Shown: positions 58,408 through 64,000 of the stretch, one piece after another | Layout: every line of letters starts with the position of its first letter | How positions within the stretch are numbered: the stretch's first letter is position 1 | Origin: Drechslerella dactyloides | Lineage: Eukaryota > Ascomycota > Orbiliomycetes > Orbiliales > Orbiliaceae | Length of the DNA: 64,000 nucleotides | Direction of reading: 5' to 3' | Assembly: GCA_020064725.1 (NCBI GenBank) | Contig: JAGTWJ010000011.1 | Location: 1,674,001-1,738,000, forward strand | Program-made: the position numbers and the translations under genes | The notes under the pieces: generated by a model | Told to the model about the DNA's origin: nothing | The model's database searches: none | What the model saw: only the letters and a program-made list of their open reading frames with translations

Positions 58408-59146
58408 ATGAGCACCATGTCGGCTTCTAGCTCTCAGGCTCCTATAGTCAGGAAACCCAAGCTACGTGAAAAAGAAAACATTACGAATAAATGGCTAGAG
58501 GAGAAAGCTTTCAGTATTCCATACTACCAGAACAAAACTGGAAACTGGACGGTGATCAGAATAGATACCATTCTTAAGATAATTAAGGTTGTCATTATAG
58601 CGTAACATTTGGCAAACTGCGATGCCGTAACACTAATCCTCTTGATGTAGGAATGCGCTGGGGACGCTCTCGCCGAAAATCAATCCATGTTGATTGGACC
58701 TGAAACTATCACTCGTTTCCGGGACCAGCCGGAGCCTGCTATCGAGCATATCTACAATGTTTTCCTCCGAAAGTTGGAGGAACGAAAAATGGATCCAGAG
58801 TATTATTCTCTTATCAAGGACATGCTGGCGTCGACAGAGCATCCGGATGTGCCAGGATATAATGCACAAAGACGATGGCTCTTTGTCTGGGCCGCAAATG
58901 AAAAGGGCAAACATCAAAGACGGATGACAAAGAAACAGAAGCTAAGTAGTAGCGCCGGCGAGGAGCATCCCGAAGTACATGACCACTCTTCAGAGGAAAT
59001 TGATGCCACTGCAACCGAAACAGATAGAAAGAAAAAGCCTCTGCGTGTTCAAGACTGTAAGTCCATCTCAGCCCTGCTCCTGCAAGCCGTTACTGAGTGC
59101 TATAGTGGTGAACGAAAATGAGACAAAGGATATATGGGAAACTTGA
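58408..59146 (+). CDS. Hypothetical protein, about 208 residues
   Basis: Exon 1 58408-58587 and exon 2 from 58651 join in phase through a weak GTTGTC donor and a good acceptor (CACTAATCC...TGTAG), yielding IIKECAGDALAENQ across the junction. A third exon at 59106-59146 is possible through GTAAGT at 59057; without it the frame stops at 59121. The product has a basic start, a central helical region (AIEHIYNVFLRKLEERKMD, YYSLIKDMLAS) and a Lys/Ser/Glu-rich tail (MTKKQKLSSSAGEEHPEV) with a nuclear-localisation look. I do not recognise the family. It may be a remnant of a larger gene. Confidence 0.5.
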
Positions 59147-60259
59147 TTCAAGATGTGCGAATTATGCACGTCTAGGTAATTATTGTCGGCGAGGCCGGAA
59201 TGTATCCTTTCTTAACGCTGTGCCATGTTTGCTAAGAGGAAAATGCTAGACGTCCTTGTAATTGAAGATTTCCTTCTTGAGCATGCGCGTTCAAGACAAA
59301 CGGTAGCATGAACCACTATCCCAACTTGAGATTGATGATGTCCCAGACGTATGCACTTCCGGAATGCGTGCTTTGATCATCTCGAAATGAGGTAATATAG
59401 GCACATATGCCTGCTTATTGTTGATGCTGATGCGGATACGGAGTCTCTGGCCACTTCCCTGTTTACCCTGCTCTATCCCTGATCGTAGTGCTGGGCCGCC
59501 ACGGGGAGTGCTCTCGCTCTAGAATCCAGACTCTTCTGGTAAGGAAGAATCACCTTTTCGGTATCAAAGTTGCTGCTGTGGTCACAATTCGCTACAGCGT
59601 CCTGATTGAGGTTTGTAGATGTACATGGATGGGGCTGTTTGCCGGGCGGGGGTATACGGTACGCGAATGAGATTCCATCACGACGAATGTGCTCGGGCTT
59701 TCATGTCTGATATTGTGCTCCAACACCGATAAAAGCTGGGATATGACACCATCTGGTCATCCAAAAGTTATAGAAAATAGACAATACCGAAGCCGAGGGA
59801 GTGATATTGGATCGCTAGGTGCTGACTGCTGGTATAGATTGAGATAAAAACTTGACATTGACGTAGGGATTGTCCCGCGAGCCAGACCGCCTAATCAACC
59901 TGTCGTAGTTTGGTTTACGAGATAAGAAGTTAGGCGTACAGTACTATGGTGATGCATACCTAGGCGTTGGTCGGTTTCTTTAGGCTGCTGGATCGTAGAC
60001 AACGGCCGGTCACCCGAGAGTAACAAACGTCAACAACCTATAATCTAGATGTCATAAGAAGCGCAAAACTCATGACAGTTTACGTCAACAAACGGAGATC
60101 ATTGTGGAATAGTGTGTAATTCTTGCAACTAAGTGCTGTAGGATGCACGAGGGCGAACAGAAAATCGAATCAATCTCTGGTGGTGCTAATGCTTCGATGA
60201 TTATATACTGTCGTGCCCGATGTAGGTACAGCTAATAAACCTGCTTTTCCTACTTTTCC
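59147..60259. other. Intergenic region, AT-rich
   Basis: No gene seen. TTTGGTTTACGAGAT near 59908-59922 shares the core of the dispersed palindromic block but lacks its right arm. Confidence 0.45.
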
Positions 60260-61382
60260 CTAGGAATCAACAAGATCCCCGAAGCACCTCCACATGTCAA
60301 GCTGTGTCGCGACAACCCTCTCGCAGATATCCTCTGGTCGTCCATCCTGAGCATCTGACACCATATTCAAGTGATCGCGTCAATCTAGATTTTGGATGAC
60401 CACTAGGAAATAACCCTGGCGAATCAGATAGTCGGCCATAAGTAAACGGGAGGCTCTACCATTCCCGTCGAGAAAGGGATGGATATGGACGAAATATATG
60501 CAGAAGTGTGTTCCTAGAATGCAAATGGGAGGGTTAAGAGCCTTGTTTTAGTGCTGGTTGTTCCGCCATTTGAAAAATCGATCGAGTATTGCCGGAAACT
60601 CTTCTAAAACGTTTGGATAAAGAAAGACTCTCGTTGGATTGCTGCAGACCCTGAATAGGGAGTTTTGGCAATTCGCCGGGGTTAGTTTGACCACCCCAGC
60701 TTAGAGTGTATAGTTCTTCGGCCGCGGTGTCCATCAATAGTAATTTTTGTAGCGGCCTGAGGCCATCCAACTGAATCCCAGCAGTATTAGGATATTTGAT
60801 AACAAGCTCTACTACAAGTTGACAGACGAATATATGATTTCATAGTTCCGCAACTTGGTTCCGGTCATTGTTTTGCAAAAGGGATTCCGGGAGAGGTAGA
60901 GTTTGGATGCTTGCCTCGTCGAGGGTAACCGTAGGTTCACATCCGGTTTCCGAACGCTACGCAAGCCGTCTCTGATGTAAATGCTATCTCCAATTGATAA
61001 TGATTTTCCTCCAATGGCCACACTTTGATGCGAATACTCCGTACCTAAGGGCCTGACTAATTCGGCTCGCGCGGCTTCGTATTAGAGGGATCTCCGGCTA
61101 TCGATTTCTGCGAGGGACTCCTTCAAGGCTGATCGTACCTTTAGGTATGGCTCAGTGTTGGAGGGTTTGAAGTATTTTTCCCAAACGAGACCACTTTCCG
61201 CAAGGGGTAGGTATTCTAAGGAATGATTGGCGAGAATGGCAAAGGGTGCATAGACTTTCTCGAGTATTTTGGGCCTTTGCAGGTACTTGACTGAAAATTT
61301 GTTATCGGGGAATTGACCATTAGGTTGCTTAACGAGCGCCTACCAGCAGCTTATCTCTCGAGCCCTGCGGTGGAACAGACAT
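60260..61382 (-). pseudogene. Decayed Fic-domain (Fic/DOC family) gene
   Basis: Intact Fic proteins transfer AMP or another nucleotide moiety onto target hydroxyls. Minus-strand frames spell out successive parts of a fungal Fic protein: a start at 61382 (MSVPPQGSRDKLL), KILEKVYAPFAILANHSLEY, ELVRPLGTEYSHQSVAIGGK, RVFLYPNVLEEFPAILDRFF, the core PFLDGNGRASRLLMADYLI, and MVSDAQDGRPEDICERVVAT near the end. They are split between phases. In-frame stops lie at 61082-61084 (TAA), 60548-60550 (TAA), 60380-60382 (TGA) and 60260-60262 (TAG), plus adjacent stops near 60809-60814. The catalytic motif is broken: the frame changes just before PFLDGNGR, so the expected His is not in phase. The product cannot be functional. 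Confidence 0.82.
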
Positions 61383-62405
61383 GGTAGCCTCCCAAGGCGT
61401 AACATCGGGCGTGGTGTAATTGATTGTAGTATTCTGGTCCGTAAGAACTGATGTTCCACATGATGATGTGAATTATGAGAAAGGTTGCGTGTGCCTGCGT
61501 AGATGGTGCCTGAAGTGTTAACGAAGACTGATGGAAAGATGCCGGATGAAAATAATTATTTTGTGTGGCTGTTATTCAACGTGAAGCACATGATATATGT
61601 TTAATACCTGTGTCATTTCTGAGGCAACTTGACGGACTTAAATTAAAGCTGAAAAGCTCTTGCTCCCAACCAAACGAGCGACTGCACATCATGGCTATGA
61701 TTATCTCGTGAGCCAAATTCTAATTACACTCAGCGTTATTTTACGTAAGAAAATTCTAATATTCAGTTTGTGGATCTTGAACTATCGGATCGCTAGATTC
61801 TCTACTACAAAACAGTGCCTCCCGCCATCACTTGATCGACGCTACAAACTCTGTGAGACATATTGACCGCCTACCTCAAGATCTTAGGCCAGCTCATTGA
61901 GGCACTGGATGTTATGATTATTGCTCTTCTATGTAATTAAGCAGATTTGATTAATCACGCAATCGGTTCGTCGGCATAATATGTAAAAGGGAGGGTCTGG
62001 TTTACGAGACCAGCAAAATACGCATTGTCGGTGCCAGATGCCGGCTCGCTATTGTCAAAACAGCGTGGCAGGTCTAGCCTCGAGACCACATGAGCTCCAT
62101 GTATGGCGAAGCTCGAACGACAGGATTAATTCTATCTTAGCCTTATCACATCAATAAGACAAACGTTATCGATTAAGTGAGGTTGCCGAAGCTCTTGAGC
62201 AAGGTCATCGTGCACCGATGATCCCGCGCTATCGGATCACTTCGGCTCCAAATTATGATGCTGATGAGTTATTTGAGGGATAAAATTACTCAAGCCATGC
62301 ATAATATATTAATATCTATCTTCTTTACAAAACCTATGATCACCCGTAGTTTAACTTTCCTAGCTAATGGTACAGAACTCGCTAAATGCAAGAATCAGAG
62401 TATCA
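61383..62405. other. Intergenic region with dispersed repeat
   Basis: Between the Fic pseudogene and the NLR-like gene. Carries copy 2 of the palindromic block. No gene supported. Confidence 0.5.
61981..62013 (+). repeat. Dispersed palindromic block, copy 2
   Basis: Shares TGTAAA, GGGAGGGTCTGG and TTTACGAGACCAG, in order, with the block near 51859-51896. Flanks diverge, although GGCTCGCTA recurs some 20-40 bases downstream in both. Confidence 0.75.
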
Positions 62406-64000
62406 TTACTGCTTGTCCTGAGCCTTGATAAGCCCTTTCCACCGCTTTCCTTTCCACCACTTTGGCTTCAGCCGTACGATGAAAAGCCTGGATGCCTTCC
62501 CTTTCAAATCATTCGAGTCCAGTTCCTGGTCTCCTATCGAAGGATCCGACGCTGTAATTAATGCGCTGCTGGCATGAGGCACTGCTTGTGGAGCCTCCAG
62601 TGCTAGATTCCGTCTTGTCTCAGACCTTCTTGAAAGATCCTTATAGATATTTGCGAGCAGCGTCTCTGATGCTACTCGACTAGGATGACCTTCTGCCAAT
62701 GTTTGTGCTCCTGTGGTGACAACATGCTCCAGCAGCTCGATTGCACTCTTGGTCCGTCCATCTGTATGGTACGCACGAGCGAGCTCGTGCTGCGATGCCA
62801 ATCGTCTGGGGTGGTCTTCCGCAAGTGCTCTTTGTATAGCGACAATATGTTCTAGCAGCTTGATTGCCTTTTCGGTCTGCCCGTTTGTGAGATATGCACG
62901 AGCGAGTGTGTGCTGCGATAACAATCGATTGGGGTGGTCTTCTGCAAGTGCTCTTTCTCTTATGGTGACGACATGCTCCAGCAGCTCGATTGCCTTTTCG
63001 GTCTGCCCGTTTGCGAGATATGCACCACCGAGTGTGTGCTGCGATGCCAATCGTTCGGGGTGGTCTTCTGTAAATGATTTTTTTATGGTGACGACATGCT
63101 CCAGCAGCTCGATTGCCATTTCGGTCTGCCCGTTTGAAAGATATGCACAAGCGAGCTCGTGCTGTGATCCCAATCGATCATGATGATCATTTGCGAGACT
63201 TCTATCCATCCAGTCGCGAGACTTTTGCAAATATACAACAGCATCTTGAATCTTTCCATCGCTGTATAAGCATAGTCCGACCTTCCGAAAAAGGATGCTC
63301 TTCTCCTTGGTATCTTGGCATTGACCATCTTTAAGTATGTATGCCGCATGGGGTAGGTAATCCCGCCAGATTTTACGATTGGTGTGATCGTCAGACGGGA
63401 AAACTTTCCGGAGGTGCTGTATTGCCGCTTCCCTCGGATGCGCTCCAAGGGCTTTCTGATTGATCCATATCCTAGTCGCCAAATGGACTAGTCTGTGCAT
63501 GTCGAGCTTGTCGCCTCTTCTCTCTAGAAATGAGTACGAGCAGAGTGTGCCCACGGCGTTCGCAACGTCTGTCAATGCTGTTTCGGAACCAGTTGTAGGT
63601 AGAATGGAGTATGGAATTTGCTTCCATTCGATGCAAGATATGAAAGCGAGGAGATCGGCAGCGGTTCTATCTTGTTCGAGGATCTTGTTAAACGTTATCG
63701 TCCATGTTTTTGCGACTGCATTCGATGAGTTTCGGTATCGTGTCTTATCACCAAAGTCCGTGCTCATGATGACGGCGGCATCTTGCTCCGTGCTTCTCAA
63801 TAGCCGTAGGTACTCGGTGATAGAGCACTTGTTTGTGTTGATATATGCCGCTGCTTGGGTAATAGCCAACGGGAGGTATTCCAACTCTTCGAAAAGGTCA
63901 TTCGTCATCTCGTAATCCTGAGGGTGGCTCTTTCGGACTAAAGACTTCTCGAACAAGTCCGTGGCCTCCTCTCTTGACATATTTCCTAGCTCGATCACAT
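62406..64000 (-). CDS. NLR-like (STAND NTPase) protein with TPR repeats, 3' part
   Basis: Runs off the window edge, so the N terminus and nucleotide-binding P-loop are not seen. The visible 530 residues begin in the NB-ARC region: EEATDLFEKSL, then LEYLPLAITQAAAYI, the GLPLA-like motif, followed by a winged-helix-like part (FISCIEWKQIPYSILP, MHRLVHLATRIWI). Then four strongly alike tetratricopeptide units of 41-42 residues, each with Q-H-x-L-(A/G)-x-A-Y-x-x-(N/D)-G-(Q/R)-T and AI(E/K)LLEH(V/I)V, and a fifth degenerate one. It ends in a basic tail (KPKWWKGKRWKGLIKAQDK). Fungal NLRs of this plan act in non-self recognition. Repeat units differ by one-codon losses. Confidence 0.88.
   Translation of the reverse strand, partial: VIELGNMSREEATDLFEKSLVRKSHPQDYEMTNDLFEELEYLPLAITQAAAYINTNKCSITEYLRLLRSTEQDAAVIMSTDFGDKTRYRNSSNAVAKTWTITFNKILEQDRTAADLLAFISCIEWKQIPYSILPTTGSETALTDVANAVGTLCSYSFLERRGDKLDMHRLVHLATRIWINQKALGAHPREAAIQHLRKVFPSDDHTNRKIWRDYLPHAAYILKDGQCQDTKEKSILFRKVGLCLYSDGKIQDAVVYLQKSRDWMDRSLANDHHDRLGSQHELACAYLSNGQTEMAIELLEHVVTIKKSFTEDHPERLASQHTLGGAYLANGQTEKAIELLEHVVTIRERALAEDHPNRLLSQHTLARAYLTNGQTEKAIKLLEHIVAIQRALAEDHPRRLASQHELARAYHTDGRTKSAIELLEHVVTTGAQTLAEGHPSRVASETLLANIYKDLSRRSETRRNLALEAPQAVPHASSALITASDPSIGDQELDSNDLKGKASRLFIVRLKPKWWKGKRWKGLIKAQDKQ
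62700..63180 (-). repeat. Tandem TPR-coding repeats, 123-126 base period
   Basis: The element reading CTCCAGCAGCTCGATTG (one copy TCTAGCAGCTTGATTG) recurs at about 62726, 62849, 62975 and 63098, spaced 123, 126 and 123 bases, showing close similarity between units at the DNA level. Confidence 0.85.

Noticed and set aside
62713..63183. Plus-strand Ser/Cys-rich frame across the TPR repeats, resembling a repetitive secreted protein
   Set aside because: It is the antisense of the NLR-like TPR units; the repeat pattern comes from the real minus-strand gene.

Overview
The window is nuclear DNA of a filamentous ascomycete (Pezizomycotina); I cannot name the species. The support is many short introns (about 45-80 bases) with GT...CTAAY...AG signals, intron-rich housekeeping genes that look like filamentous-fungal versions (a LIM-RhoGAP of the Lrg1 type and origin recognition complex subunit 3), secreted LysM proteins, a fungal M43 metalloprotease, and an NLR-like TPR protein. 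There is no operon structure and no prokaryotic feature. Exon boundaries were worked out by hand from splice signals and reading frame, so single boundaries may be off by a base or belong to an alternative site.

Layout. 1-7.5 kb: two plus-strand secreted LysM (chitin-binding) proteins, then a minus-strand F-box protein. 7.5-14.3 kb: a long gene-free stretch and pyrimidine-rich leader, then the ten-exon Rho1 GAP LRG1. 16.7-20.2 kb: an unknown 244-residue protein tail-to-tail with six-exon ORC3. 22.5-25.6 kb: a secreted M43 metalloprotease and an intronless protein with amphipathic helices. 26.6-32.2 kb: three minus-strand genes, an acid-ceramidase-like amidase, a BTB protein and a Nudix hydrolase. 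35.7-39.6 kb: a proline-rich two-pass membrane protein and a small hydrophilic three-exon protein. 42.4-47.5 kb: a cysteine-rich GPI-type surface protein, a small protein with a CxxC...HxxC zinc-finger signature, and a secreted Thr-rich/beta-sandwich protein.

47.5-64 kb has a different character: AT-rich, gene-poor and accessory. It holds an acyltransferase-3 membrane enzyme, a small secreted precursor made of six Kex2-delimited peptides that each begin with MIHPIN, MIHPVD or LIHPIN, a secreted protein of unknown function, an unknown two- or three-exon gene, a decayed Fic-domain gene with several premature stops, and the 3' part of an NLR-like gene with near-identical TPR repeats that runs off the window edge. 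A short palindromic block is present in at least two copies here.

Working together. LRG1 (Rho1 and cell-wall control) and ORC3 (replication) are unlinked housekeeping functions. The secreted set (LysM proteins, M43 protease, GPI protein, repeat-peptide precursor) fits host or microbe interaction. The most interesting item is the MIHPIN precursor at 54872-55285. It has the architecture of Kex2-processed repeat proteins, the class that includes fungal mating pheromones and cyclic-peptide (dikaritin) precursors, but its core is one I do not recognise and no UstY-type (DUF3328) oxidase is visible in the window.
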